From Chaetorhynchus papuensis (Eukaryota; Chordata; Aves; Passeriformes; Rhipiduridae): 64,000 nucleotides of DNA. Positions within the stretch are counted from its first letter, which is position 1. The number at the start of each line of letters is the position of its first letter. The position numbers and the translations under genes are program-made. The stretch lies in the NCBI GenBank assembly GCA_013396525.1, contig VWYX01001354.1, positions 4,595 to 68,594 of the forward strand. The letters are read 5' to 3'. Shown here piece by piece: positions 1 through 11,303 of this stretch. Below the pieces are notes generated by a model. The model was given only the letters and a program-made list of their open reading frames with translations, made no database searches and was not told the DNA's origin.

Positions 1-1250
1 ACCTTATAGGGTATTGTTTACCTATTACCATAACAATATCTAGGCAATACTCCAGGTGACTGGGAGACACTCTGGGATTCATCCTTCCTGTTTATATGAG
101 GTTATACCCTGTTTGTGGACTGGTATTTAGGTATTTGTCTGCGCAATAAAATGTCTTTGCACTTCTCCATCTTGTGCAAAGACCATGCCCCAGTGTGAAT
201 ACGGCAACTGATGGGCTCCAGGCATATTATATCTGCTTTCTTAAAACCTGGGAAAGTTTCAGGCCTCTAAATTTTGTCATAATGTCAACTAAATCTTTAT
301 GCAGCTGGCATGACCTCCTCATGTTCATTTAAGATGGCTGAGACAGGTCAATGGTTTCCTTCTGGAAGCCAATACTGAAGTGATTACAGCCTTCAAATGC
401 AAATACTTGGCACACTGCAATCAAAACACAGGCAGATGCATGCTTAATGATGACAGAAGAAAAAAAATTAATAGGCATTGTGAGGATAGTGCATGTGAGA
501 TGGACAGCCCTCGCAGGGAAGCAGATTGAAAACTCAAAAACAGATTGAGAACACAGCCTGAATCAGCATGGAGCTTTGAGGCAAGGAAACTAGATCATGA
601 ACTTCTGGGTTGACAGGCTAGCTGAAAACAGCTGATTGTCTGATTCCTCCTGTGTTCAGCAAAGCAGGAGACTGAACTCTTCTGCAGAGGCAGAAGATTG
701 AGCATCTTTCTATCTCAACACTAATTTAGCTTTCAGCTCAGAACAACAAACATGGTCCCTACACTTAACAGTCCCCCAGTCAAAAGGAATGAGATAATTT
801 ATCAAAATGCCATTGTACCCAAGCAACTGGCTAAGCACCAGTCATTTCAAAATTTCCAGACTCAAGATGATCAGTTTTATGCTCTGTGGAACACAAGATG
901 AATAGGACTTCTGAGTGTTTGAGTTTTATTTTCTTAATGTAACAACATACCTTTTACTTCATATGCCCCATCTTGCAGAAAAAAAAAAGGTTAAATGTTT
1001 TACAGTCAACTATGAAGCAAGCTGACAAACTCGGGGTTCCTTATTTGTTCTCATGCATGCAGTCTGCCTTTTTAAAATGGTGAAAATTAAACTTTAAATG
1101 GCAGGGTTTTTTTCAATTCATGCCACAGATACTTGAGGAAACTGTTCCTCAACTTCCCATCTGAAAAATGTAGAAAACAATATCTGCTGCTCAGTGAAAA
1201 GCATGTTAGGATAGATCCATTCATGATCTGAAATAAAATATACTATAGTT
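1..1250. other. Non-coding, nothing recognised
   Basis: AT-rich sequence with stop codons in all frames and short A runs (for example near 982). I see no repeat family, exon-like segment or RNA gene here. Confidence 0.6.
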
Positions 1251-1492
1251 ATGACAGGACAAGAGGAAAAGCTCCAAGATGTGCCAGGGGAGGTTCAGAC
1301 TGGACATCAAGAAGAAACTCTTCACTGAAAGGGTGGTCAGGCATTGGCACAGGCTGCCCAGGGAGGTGGTGGAATCACCATCCCTGGAAGCGTTTAAGAA
1401 ATTATTGGACATGGCACTCAGTGCTATGGTGGTGTTTGGTCAAAGCTTGGACTCGACCTTAGAGATCTTCTCCAACCTTAATGATTCTATGA
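1251..1492 (+). mobile_element. CR1 LINE, 3' fragment
   Basis: A 5'-truncated copy of the avian CR1 non-LTR retrotransposon. It begins in the C-terminal part of ORF2, the reverse-transcriptase protein. The frame starting near 1279 reads a recognisable CR1 C-terminus with the segments RLDIKKKLFTERVV and REVVESPSLEAFKK. It ends in the family tail: AGAGATCTTCTCCAACCTTA followed by ATGATTCTATGA. Compared with the usual family 3' end, a few dozen bases appear to be missing around 1430-1445, between the ORF2 end and the tail. The copy is dead. It belongs to the same general subfamily type as the copy at 24461-24995 but is shorter and more diverged. Confidence 0.9.
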
Positions 1493-4400
1493 GCATAGTA
1501 CAGGCAACTGAGAAATCTATAAAGAGTACTTGAAGAAGCTATTTTATTACCACCTAAAGGCAAAAAGCATCTAGCTTTATTTCCAAACACCAGCTTACTT
1601 AATTCAACTCTCTTCAATAAAAATGCAAATGCTGGTGCAATGATAAAGTCATGTAGGTCAATATCTGCATGAGGGATTTCATTTGCAAAAGGGACTTGCA
1701 AGCCAAGGTGATGGAGGTTTTACCTATGCCAGAAATGCTGAGGAGATCAGATACACAGAAAACATAACTAATCCTGAGTCTATTTACCGATGTAGAGCAG
1801 TAGGACAAATGTCAACAATTCACAGGCTTTTCCCCAAGGAAAATTTGGATAAAAGTGTGAACCATGTGGATGCTTCTGTTTGTTCTCAGTGGATCCCTTC
1901 AGTGTCTACAGTCCTCTTGAAATTCATATATCAGATGCTAATCAACAAAGCTTTCAGAAAACACAGAGAAATTTATATTCAGCTCAGCTACAGACCCGGC
2001 CATGCTTCTGCAGTCCCTGCACAGAGTGTGCTGATTTCCATCAATATGTGTGAGGCCTCAGGCAACCACTCTGCGTTTTTATAAATAAGGAACAAAACCA
2101 CTCCTAAATGTGATGGTTAGGAAATATTTGTAGACAAGAAGAAAGCACTACCACGAAAATGAACATTCTATGCCAACCTCCACTGTTAATCTGCAATCCA
2201 GCAAAAGGGGGAGTGAACAAGAATTTCCATTTAATTGCCTTTAACTGCACTCTAGATGGGGATTTCAATTCCCCAGCCCTGAGCATTCCCTCCAGGCACA
2301 GAAAACACAAGAATGGGGAAGCTTGTAACAAAGAGCACCACTTATCTACAACACAACTAATTAGTTTCATGCTGCTAATTTTAAAGCAGCTCTGTTCAAA
2401 ATTCCTATGGCAAATAATTAAATTATTTCTATAAACAAAATAATTCACACCTTGTTAATGAAACATAAGGTGGCTTACAATTTTGCACAAATTACTATCA
2501 GAACAACATCCAACTATTACAAGATTTCAATTAAAACCAATAGAAGCATTACAGAGCAGGCACGTAAGACTGCCAGAGATTTTTTATTTTTTTTTAAACA
2601 AAATGTGCCTGAAGGCAGAGATGAAACCAGCCTTCCATGGAGGCCCTATTACATTTGTGCTAAGCACCAAAATCTCATTTTTACAAAGACTTGGGTTATT
2701 TTTTTTGCTTTTCTAACTGATTTTCTTCTTTTTCTAACTATGAAATGGCTGAAATAATTGTAATTCTATCTCCTGTGCTTGCTTGAATAAAGCTGCAAAG
2801 AATGAATGCCAAAATCCAGTTCTTGAAGAGTTGCCAGCCTGCTGGGATATTATAGTTATTTCACATTAGCTCCCCATATGTAAACTCACATTCCACAGTC
2901 AGAGCACATTTACAGAGCATTTCAGGAGTGGTCTAAGCAAAGTCATGTTGGTAGCGAACAATAAAAACAACCCATTGCTTATTGAATCACCTGAAAGCTT
3001 TAAATTAGCTGGGCCTCACTTTATGAGGCCTTCCGGGATTTGGTCTCAAATTCAGAAAGAAATTGTGTTCTGCTGCTGCAAAACACTTAGCTGTATTTAC
3101 ATATATCCTAGAAGCCACAGCACATCTACTTTATTTAGATCCTTTTCTTTTAATATTTCTTATTGTTTTCTTACAGTTAAAGAGAAAATAAGGTCCCTTC
3201 CAAACCATTCTATGAGTCTATTAAAAAAAAAAAACCAACACAGATGCCAAAACTGGGTAGAGGGTAAATGGCGGTATTTTTGCTAAGCAGCAAAATAAAG
3301 TATTTACTTCTCCAAGAACAGGAAGCTCCTCTCCTTGATTAAGAAAACAAGTAAGATAGTTACCATCTTGTAAAATTTCACTCTCAGGCAGAAGCTTATG
3401 CTTGGAATAATTCTTTGTCATTTAAACAAAAGAAATTAGAAGCTACAGTGGGAATGTCCGCTCTCCGCATTTTCACAGAGGGGACAAAAAGCCCTATCTC
3501 CTTTAAGGTATGTTTGAAACCCACAGGAAAGGTCTCAGATAATCAAAACAGCACTATATTATCCGTGGAGTGACATTTAGAGACAAGCATAAAGACTTGC
3601 TCTGCTCTTCTTTGTGCTTCTCAATCTTTTCCAAAACAGGCCCTTATAGCTTCTCTATCTCAGTGAGTCACCAAGTAGATGCGAAGAGAACTGACTACAA
3701 TCATGAACATCTAAAGAGGCTGATTTCTATCATTTTTGTAAATGAAAAGGGAGAATAGAGAGGGGGTACTATTTAGGGCTCATTGTCATAACAGCCCAGT
3801 GAAACAAGCAGCCCTGGAAGAGCAGAAGTCAAGAAAGCAAAGTGAATTTCAAGGGTGCCTGAATGGTTCCCTAGAGAAGAGAAGGAGGAACTGGGTTTTT
3901 TGTTCAGCACAAGCAGAATAGGTTAAGAAAAGGGAGACCTACTTGCAGTCTTTTCTGGACTGAAGGGGGATAGAAAAGAGAGTCAGACCCTTCTCAGCAG
4001 TGCACAGGAAAAGGGCAGGATCCAAGGTCACAATCTGAAAACAAAGAAATTCACACAAAACAAAGGAAAATCCACCCTGAGAGTGGCCTGGCAGCAAAAT
4101 AAGTGCCCAGAGTGGCTCTATACCCTCCATCCTTGGAGACTTTCAAAACTTGTGTAGGCCAAGACCCTGAACAACATTTAACTTTGAACTTCCATCGGGG
4201 GACAGACAAGATCATCTTCAGGAACCTCTTGCAGACTAAATTCTGTTATGATTCAGGGAGCAACTCTCTGTGCTAGAAGGACTGGTAGACACTACACTTC
4301 TTATGGGCCATACAGCTGAAAGACCTGTGAGTCATGGTTGGCCATTTTCTCAGTTGTCTTCAACACCAGTCTAAAATTGAAGATGACCAAATGCAAGACA

Positions 4401-7080
4401 AATATGGTTTTACTGTAATAAACAAATCTGATTATTTAAATGGAGCATACAGAGACATGAAGTTTTAATGCCAAGAGCACAAAGGGACCTTGAGCTTTAC
4501 CTGTTTGTGACACCAGCACTCTCAACCAGTTGGATTGTAGCACTCATACAAATCAGAGACATCAGAGAAATCAGAGATCTAAGCCAAAGCCACAGTAACA
4601 AAGCAAGATGAGGCTTAGGCCGACAGCAGTTAGAGCAGAAAAAGGTCTTCCAAAATAAGAATTTTATGAACAACTATACTTAGAGAATATGTGTTTTCTG
4701 TATATCTCACTAAAGTAAATCATGCTCATTAAATTTAAAGCCTTAATTTGCCTGGCTATATTTATACTCCTATTCTCTGCAGTTCTTTATGTGAATTGCC
4801 AGCACAGCAGTTCTGATTACTCCACAGGTGACTTATAAGAATAAACTCTCTCCTTGTGAACACACATGACTCGCTTAATGTCAGCATGTGGCAACTTGTG
4901 TTTAGTGTGTACCCTGGACAATGGAATGCAGGGAAAGATCTCCACATTCCAGTTCCTTGAATTCCAGGAGCTGGAGTATAAGCTGGCAGGGAGCACACAT
5001 TAGCTTTTAGAACAATAATTTTTTTAAGCAAAGGTTTGAAAGGAGAAAGATTTTTCAGAGATTTCTGCTGCTTCAGGCATTTATAGAAACTCGTAAAAAA
5101 TTTGAATTGGAAAAATCTCTAAATAAAAGCATGCCCTTCAGAACAAGAGGCCAAAATTACAGACCTCTCACTTATTTTCAAAGGAAGCTTTAATTAGAGT
5201 GCTGCCAGCCACAGACTTGCCATGGGGAACCTCATGCTTCCATTGGCATTGAATAGTGCAGGGCATCCAACTGTTTCACAGAATGCTCTTGCAGCTGGGT
5301 GCTCACTGCAAGTGCTGGATAATCTCATGCCTCTAGTGATGCCATGAGGATTTTTTGCCTTTGCTTTTAAACCTCTTTTATAACTTTTTATGACTTCTGT
5401 ATTCTTAGTATTTTTTTGCCTTCATTCTTGGACTTGTTTGTTAAGCTGGGAGACTGAACATTTCAGAAGCTTCACAGTGAGGGATCAGTGTGCCCCAGAC
5501 CCCAAGGTCCTCTCCAGAACACATTTTGTAAACTGAGATAGAACCATCCAGGGGAAGGTTCCTTGGGGAGGGGGGCTCATTCAAGCCTCTCATTGGGGAA
5601 TTTTTGATAGATATGCTAATTAGTAACACCTATAATGTTATACAAGATCTTTGGTGGGTATGCAGTGTGTGTGCATTGAAGTGTATTCGACCTGGACATA
5701 GTGCACCTAAGGATCCTTAAAATAATACCAAGGTAAAATCCCTTTTTGCCTTCTAACCATGTTTGACTCTTGATTTTAAGACCAGGAAAAGGCATCACTA
5801 GAGCAAGTGTGATTTGAAGGTGTATGGTGGTACTGATTATCATGTCATAGCAGCGATAGCTTGCCTGCTCAATACCCCCAAAAAAGTGAGACTCAAAGAA
5901 TGGGATAGCCATAAATGGCCCCCCTGTAATCTTCAGAGAGCTTTAATTCATTTTGCACAGGCTAAGAAGAAAAAAACAGCCCATTTATCCAGCCAAAGCA
6001 GAGACAGTGATGAAAGGAACTTGGTGTACACTACTGACCAGAAGATCTACTCAGGAGGAGAGAGGGATGTGTCTGACACATCCTTGTGTGGGAAGGTAGA
6101 TGACCTGGCACCCCTCCAAGCACTACTGCATCCACACCACATGTGTCTGTCTCAAGCCAACCCAACGAAAAATTGAAGAAGGTAGACCACACCCCATGCT
6201 GTGCACTTATACACCTCCTTGTCCAAGTGCAGCAGGGCTCCAGACTGATCCCATTTGTCACCCCAACACAAGCAAAAGGCAAGTAGTCCAACAAAGATTT
6301 GGCTTCATAAGCAAGAAACCCAAGCCATTTGTCCAGCCACAGCTCTCCCAGTGCTTTTGCCCAAGGGCTCACGTGTACCTACACTGTTCGCCTTTATCCG
6401 CATGAACACAGAGGAAGTTAGCTGCAAAAATGATGGGATTTGAAAACCACACACAAAACAACGAGACCAGGAATCAGAGGCAACAGCCAGGGTTGCAGAC
6501 ATGTTTATAGGATGGACCTGTCTCAGCTCAACCAAAATTTTAAGTAGCTCCCAGCCTTGTTCCCTGACAGTGTTAAATACATAATACTGTCTGATGATGA
6601 AAACTCCCATTTGTGAAATACATTGTCTCCCAGTAAGCAATTTGCAAAGGATAACAAGTTTAAGAGGATAATACACTTTTGCTTTGTCAGCATCTTTGTC
6701 TCAGGGTGACCAATCTTCCAGACTGTGAGATAACTGCAGAAGCCTATGCAAATTGAGCATCCATGGCTTATCTAGATCTACTGAGAAAGTAACCAGACAT
6801 TTCATTGGCTTCAGTGAAGCCCAGATTTTACCCTCGGGTATTTATTTCTGGATGACATACTGTATTCTGGCTCCTGATTCACTATATTTGCTCACATGGA
6901 AGTTGCCAGCAAATTACAAACCGTTTAAACAACAAACTTCTGAAAACCAGCAAAACCTGTCAGTCTGAGCTCTTTCAGTAACAATCTTGTTTTCACAGAG
7001 GCTTTCAAACTACTTCACCAGCATCATCAGGATTTTCCCTCTAGAAAATCTTGCTTTTTACAACAGCAGTTCTCACGAAA
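1493..7080. other. Non-coding unique sequence
   Basis: No gene is supported. Reading frames of 60-130 codons occur on both strands but have low-complexity, protein-unlike composition and no matching splice context. Poly-T and poly-A runs occur (2581-2596, 3223-3234). Two overlapping frames at 1614-2084 and several at 5814-6676 are the longest here. They lie opposite one another, as expected of chance frames. Confidence 0.55.
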
Positions 7081-7089
7081 GAGGAAGTC

Positions 7090-7308
7090 TTCTCTCTTCC
7101 CTTGACACCCATCCCCAGGAGCGCGGCCGGTGGCCCGCAGAGCAGAGGATCAGCAGCACAGACAGGAGAACACCTCAGTCAGCAGCCGGCGAGGGAGTGC
7201 TTAGCTGGCTGGCTGGATCTGTCGCGGCGCCGGATGCAGGAGCTGGCCCTTTCTTTTCCAGAAAGGAAGCTTTCACACGTCTCTGAGCTCGGTACTTAGC
7301 AAACTGCC
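7090..7308 (+). promoter_or_regulatory. CpG-rich cluster, possible promoter or 5' UTR
   Basis: Within otherwise CpG-poor DNA, about 18 CpG dinucleotides counted by eye fall between 7118 and 7380. They include GCGCGGCCGG at about 7120 (with a NotI site) and GTCGCGGCGCCGG at about 7220. The cluster is too short for a formal CpG island by usual criteria, but its contrast with flanking sequence is clear. It lies immediately upstream of a Kozak-like ATG and a strong splice donor, the arrangement of a 5' UTR plus first exon. No TATA box is evident at a fixed distance. A GC-rich remnant of an old repeat is the main alternative. Confidence 0.35.
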
Positions 7309-7389
7309 ATGGAACGCATCGCAGCACGAGCTGACGGCCACATGCACAATTGCAACAGCGGAATGCAAATGGCAACGCTTCCTACAAAT
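7309..7389 (+). CDS. Candidate first coding exon, unidentified
   Basis: I do not recognise this protein. The ATG at 7309 is in the context ACTGCCATGG, a good Kozak match, with an in-frame TAG at 7297-7299, so translation could start only here in this exon. Twenty-seven codons follow without a stop, starting MERIAARADGHMHNC. Base 7389 is then followed by GTAAGTG, a near-consensus splice donor in phase 0. If unspliced, the frame stops four codons later at 7399-7401. The sequence is CpG-rich and sits at the downstream edge of the CpG cluster. An octamer motif ATGCAAAT is at 7363-7370. No partner exon is identifiable in this window. It may equally be a regulatory element with a chance frame. Confidence 0.2.
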
Positions 7390-7401
7390 GTAAGTGAATG
7401 A

Positions 7402-8819
7402 TTTCCTGCTTTTCTAAAGAGATTTAAAACAAAGCTACTAATATCAGTGCCAATGAAGTACAAAAAACCATATTTATACATGTCTGCACATGTGCTCATG
7501 CACACAGCACAAGAAACAGCAGAACAGGGGTTAAAAGGAACATTAGCAGTTATTTTCTATATTAACATACACGTGATTTCATGTAAAAGCAAAGGAAGAA
7601 CAAACTGACCCAAAGATAAGGTGTCCAGATAAAGAAGAACAGGAGTGGAGCCATAAAATACTCAGACAAAGGAAAAGACAACTGTGAAATTCACTCTTCT
7701 GGAGGAATGAAATGAAGCATGATGCACAATATCAAAACCACTGTCCACTCCTAATGCACAAAGCCAGTTTGGCATCACCAGTCAGTAAGACACATGTTAA
7801 GGACCCAATGTCCCCTGTCCCATATCACACAAGTGCTCCTGCTGTGACCACTTGTGCACACATACATGTCTTAGTTCTTGAGAGTAAGAACGTGTAAGAG
7901 TGTGAAAGAATGAAATCTGCAAAAAAAGGAGTGCAGGTAGGTATTAAGTCAGACATCTGATTCATTCTGTAAAACTGGCATCACCTACACACTCCATAAG
8001 GTCTCCAGAAGCACAAATTGTTTGCCTTAATTGGGATATGAGGGGTTTTTTTATTAAAAAAGATATACCTCTCTAACATTAAAGACCCACTGTAAGACCT
8101 CTTCATATTGCTGGAACTACACTGGCTCACTGGGCAGGTGAGTAACACAGTGAGTACTTTACATACCTCACAATTCACAAGTTTGAATTCATCCTCCAGT
8201 GCTGTAGTGAGTGGTGAAGCTGGAAAACTGTGGTCTGGAGTCAGTGACCCACACCCTTTCTTGCTTCTCACGTGTGTAGCACATCACACCAGCCTGCCAC
8301 AGCAGCCCAACCACCAGCCCTGCTCCTGTGCGTGCCTCAGATACTGTGTGGCTGCTCCACACTGAATTATAAAGAGAGCACACCAAATCAATGTGCATAC
8401 ACTGTACAATATGCACAACATATATGCAGTTGTGAGAATATGTATCTACATCATCTCAGCCTTGAAATATTACATGCACCCATACAAGAACTATCATTTT
8501 ATTGATAGGAGACAGTGGAGCACATTGTCCAGCAGACTTTTCAAAGCAAAGCTCACCTCCCAAACTTGACCACTGTCAGTAACTGTTGAACAGGTGTTAC
8601 AAACAAGACCCTCTAAGAATTCCAGGTGAACAGAAAGGCTGGTGACTGTAGATGCTGAAAAAGCTTTAGCAATTAATTTCTTCAGCTCTCTAGTATTTTG
8701 TGAGAACTCTGTCTTTCCCTTGCAAGTTCACTAAAACACAGTTACCAGTTTTTATCAATATCCACACCTGCACTTGTTTTTCCCAGATTGTTATGGCTTC
8801 AAATAGAAAAACACTTGGG
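7402..8819. other. Non-coding, nothing recognised
   Basis: AT-rich unique sequence. A donor-like CAGGTGAGTAA occurs at about 8136-8146 on the + strand, but no convincing acceptor and polypyrimidine tract lies a short exon length upstream. Confidence 0.5.
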
Positions 8820-8825
8820 AAGGGA

Positions 8826-9010
8826 TGTGCTAGAGTTGGGCCAACCCCCTAAAGGGGTGGACGGCCAGAGAACCAATTACTTTATGCCATCTAGCTCACT
8901 TTGTGAACTAACATACAAAAACCTCAGGAAAAAAGCCATTAAAGGGTGGCTTTGAAGCTTTTCAACTGACCTGGACTGGTGTGGTTTTTCTACGTGTCCG
9001 CGTTACAACA
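8826..9010 (+). mobile_element. Possible truncated retroviral LTR remnant
   Basis: A segment starting near TGTGCTAGAG and ending CTACGTGTCCGCGTTACAACA has the look of the 3' (U5) end of an avian endogenous retrovirus LTR. The terminal ACA and the CpG-containing CGTGTCCGCG stand out from the flanks. At about 185 bases it is too short for a complete LTR, so if real it is internally deleted. I found no target-site duplication. The family assignment rests on resemblance recalled from bird LTRs only. Confidence 0.3.
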
Positions 9011-9012
9011 GT

Positions 9013-10420
9013 GAAAGGTGACACTCACCATGGATGGAAGGGACAAAGGATGCTCTGTGCCATCCTGGGTTCACCCAGTCCCACAGCAGGCAGGGTCCCA
9101 GCATCAGGAAGGATGCAAGATTGTTATCACTCACTATAATTCCCATCTGTCATTGGATAACTTAGATACCCAATGGCTGTTTATATTCCTTACTTGGATC
9201 CCAAAAGAACCAGGATCACCTCAGTACAAAACAAGCTAGAAGCAATTTCCATTTATTGTTAGCCTCTCATACTCTGTGTTATGAAACACTTCCATTGCTG
9301 AAAAAGCATTTTTAATCTACATTTGCAATTTCTACTGTATCATATTTGATGATTCTTTAGATGGAAAAACACTATTACAACATGACACCTGACAGGGATG
9401 CAGCTTGCTATAGGGATGCTCATTTTCAATTCATTGCTTTACAGACAAAGAGCCTTTTGAGAGTGTCAGACAAATCCACATTGGGAAGATACATCAGTAA
9501 ATTGAAGTATTTTACATTGGAAGGGGACAAAGAGCTCCCTATTGACTTGCACTTTGAGGCAATTCCTGAGAGATTTGATGGTTTCTTTTCTGTTTGTCTT
9601 AAATTTGAACCTCTGAACTGTAGCACATCTACAAGTTAATTTGTAGGGAACACACATCATTAGGAAAAGAAGCACAACGTGAAAATTCACAGCGTCATCA
9701 AACAACACACTTCTTTTGCAATTCATAAACACTCCATGGAGTCAAAATATAGTTGCAACAACCTTTACTGTTGGGAATCTGTAAGCCAGATTTTAGAAAC
9801 AGTGACAACTTCATATAAAATCTGTGCAGATGACATTTTAGTCAAACTTCACCACGTAGCACGGCTTAGAAGGAAAAATCAGGGAAAGAAGAATGCAGTG
9901 AACTATTTTTCATAAATTTCTAGTATAATGTTACCATATATTTCTGCCCTAATGCAAATTTAAAAAGCTGTCCATATGGAGAACTCAGACTTATAGTGCA
10001 AGATCTCTGAAAATAAATTGATTAGGACAGAACTCAAAGAAAAAAATGAACTTAACACGTCGTGACTCTCCTGCTTATGACAGAAACAGCACAAAGACGC
10101 TGTGCTGTGCATTTACATGCACATACACCTAATTGCACACCAGTGCTGGGGATTTCACAACACTCCAAGATGGAGATTGATTAATTACCAGATAAAGAAT
10201 TGCTTGCACCTGGAGGGTTAATACAACAATCATTTTGCAAAATCATTAGCCTATGGAACCATACGACCGAAACTATGACAAATATTAACCAAGGAGAGGA
10301 GTAAGAAACTACACTTCATTGATCCAAGGACCCACAAAATAATGCACTACACCAGTTATGCCAACTTTTCTCCTAATTTGGAAAGCAGCTCTGAGTTCAT
10401 GGGGCAGTCAAAGGATAACT
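9013..10420. other. Non-coding, nothing recognised
   Basis: Unique AT-rich sequence. The 92-codon plus-strand frame at 9361-9639 is overlapped by two minus-strand frames and shows no domain. I treat it as chance. Confidence 0.5.
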
Positions 10421-10422
10421 TC

Positions 10423-10722
10423 AGGGTGGCCAACCACCAGAAACCACTGGAGGGATCCCTGGGAAAAGGGAACACATGTGCCAGTGGGAGGAACTATATG
10501 CTAATGACTCTGGGGAAATGGTTATCATAGGAATGTTCCTTCTGGGAAAACCTATGAATATGTATGTAAAAAATAATACAGGAACAGGAGCCTTTTCTGT
10601 CCTCAGCATGCACAATATTGCAGAGGAAATATTCTCTCGTGCATCCAGCACTGACTAAAGAATCCCTACTTCTTAATGCTACATTGGTGTTAAGGAGTTC
10701 TTTTTACCAATTTTTGGTAACA
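10423..10722 (+). mobile_element. Endogenous retrovirus LTR (3' part)
   Basis: The segment resembles avian class III (ERVL-like) solo LTRs. It has CTATATGCTAATGAC near 10495, the run TTCCTTCTGGGAAAACC near 10540, a degenerate poly(A)-signal region at TGACTAAAGAATCC near 10652, and a U5-like end TTTTTGGTAACA finishing at 10722. The 5' boundary is only approximate because no clear TG start is visible. No retroviral coding sequence is present. It lies 67 bases upstream of the assembly gap, so the rest of an element could be hidden there. Confidence 0.5.
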
Positions 10723-10789
10723 ATTTTTTTTTTTTATTTAGAAGACTGCCCAGAACTCTTAAACTGCTTTGAAAACAGCATCTCATTGG

Positions 10790-11303
10790 NNNNNNNNNNN
10801 NNNNNNNNNNNNNNNNNNNNNNNNNNNNNNNNNNNNNNNNNNNNNNNNNNNNNNNNNNNNNNNNNNNNNNNNNNNNNNNNNNNNNNNNNNNNNNNNNNNN
10901 NNNNNNNNNNNNNNNNNNNNNNNNNNNNNNNNNNNNNNNNNNNNNNNNNNNNNNNNNNNNNNNNNNNNNNNNNNNNNNNNNNNNNNNNNNNNNNNNNNNN
11001 NNNNNNNNNNNNNNNNNNNNNNNNNNNNNNNNNNNNNNNNNNNNNNNNNNNNNNNNNNNNNNNNNNNNNNNNNNNNNNNNNNNNNNNNNNNNNNNNNNNN
11101 NNNNNNNNNNNNNNNNNNNNNNNNNNNNNNNNNNNNNNNNNNNNNNNNNNNNNNNNNNNNNNNNNNNNNNNNNNNNNNNNNNNNNNNNNNNNNNNNNNNN
11201 NNNNNNNNNNNNNNNNNNNNNNNNNNNNNNNNNNNNNNNNNNNNNNNNNNNNNNNNNNNNNNNNNNNNNNNNNNNNNNNNNNNNNNNNNNNNNNNNNNNN
11301 NNN
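10790..11303. other. Assembly gap (514 N)
   Basis: An uninterrupted run of N. Any reading frame crossing it is meaningless. The gap length may be an estimate or an arbitrary value. The flanking DNA on the left is an LTR-like remnant followed by a T-run, which suggests that repeat structure caused the break. Confidence 1.

Noticed and set aside
1279..1533. 84-codon plus-strand frame as a gene
   Set aside because: It is the CR1 ORF2 C-terminal remnant plus read-through past the element end.
8105..8146. Exon ending at CAGGTGAGTAA
   Set aside because: No adequate acceptor or polypyrimidine tract upstream within a sensible exon length.
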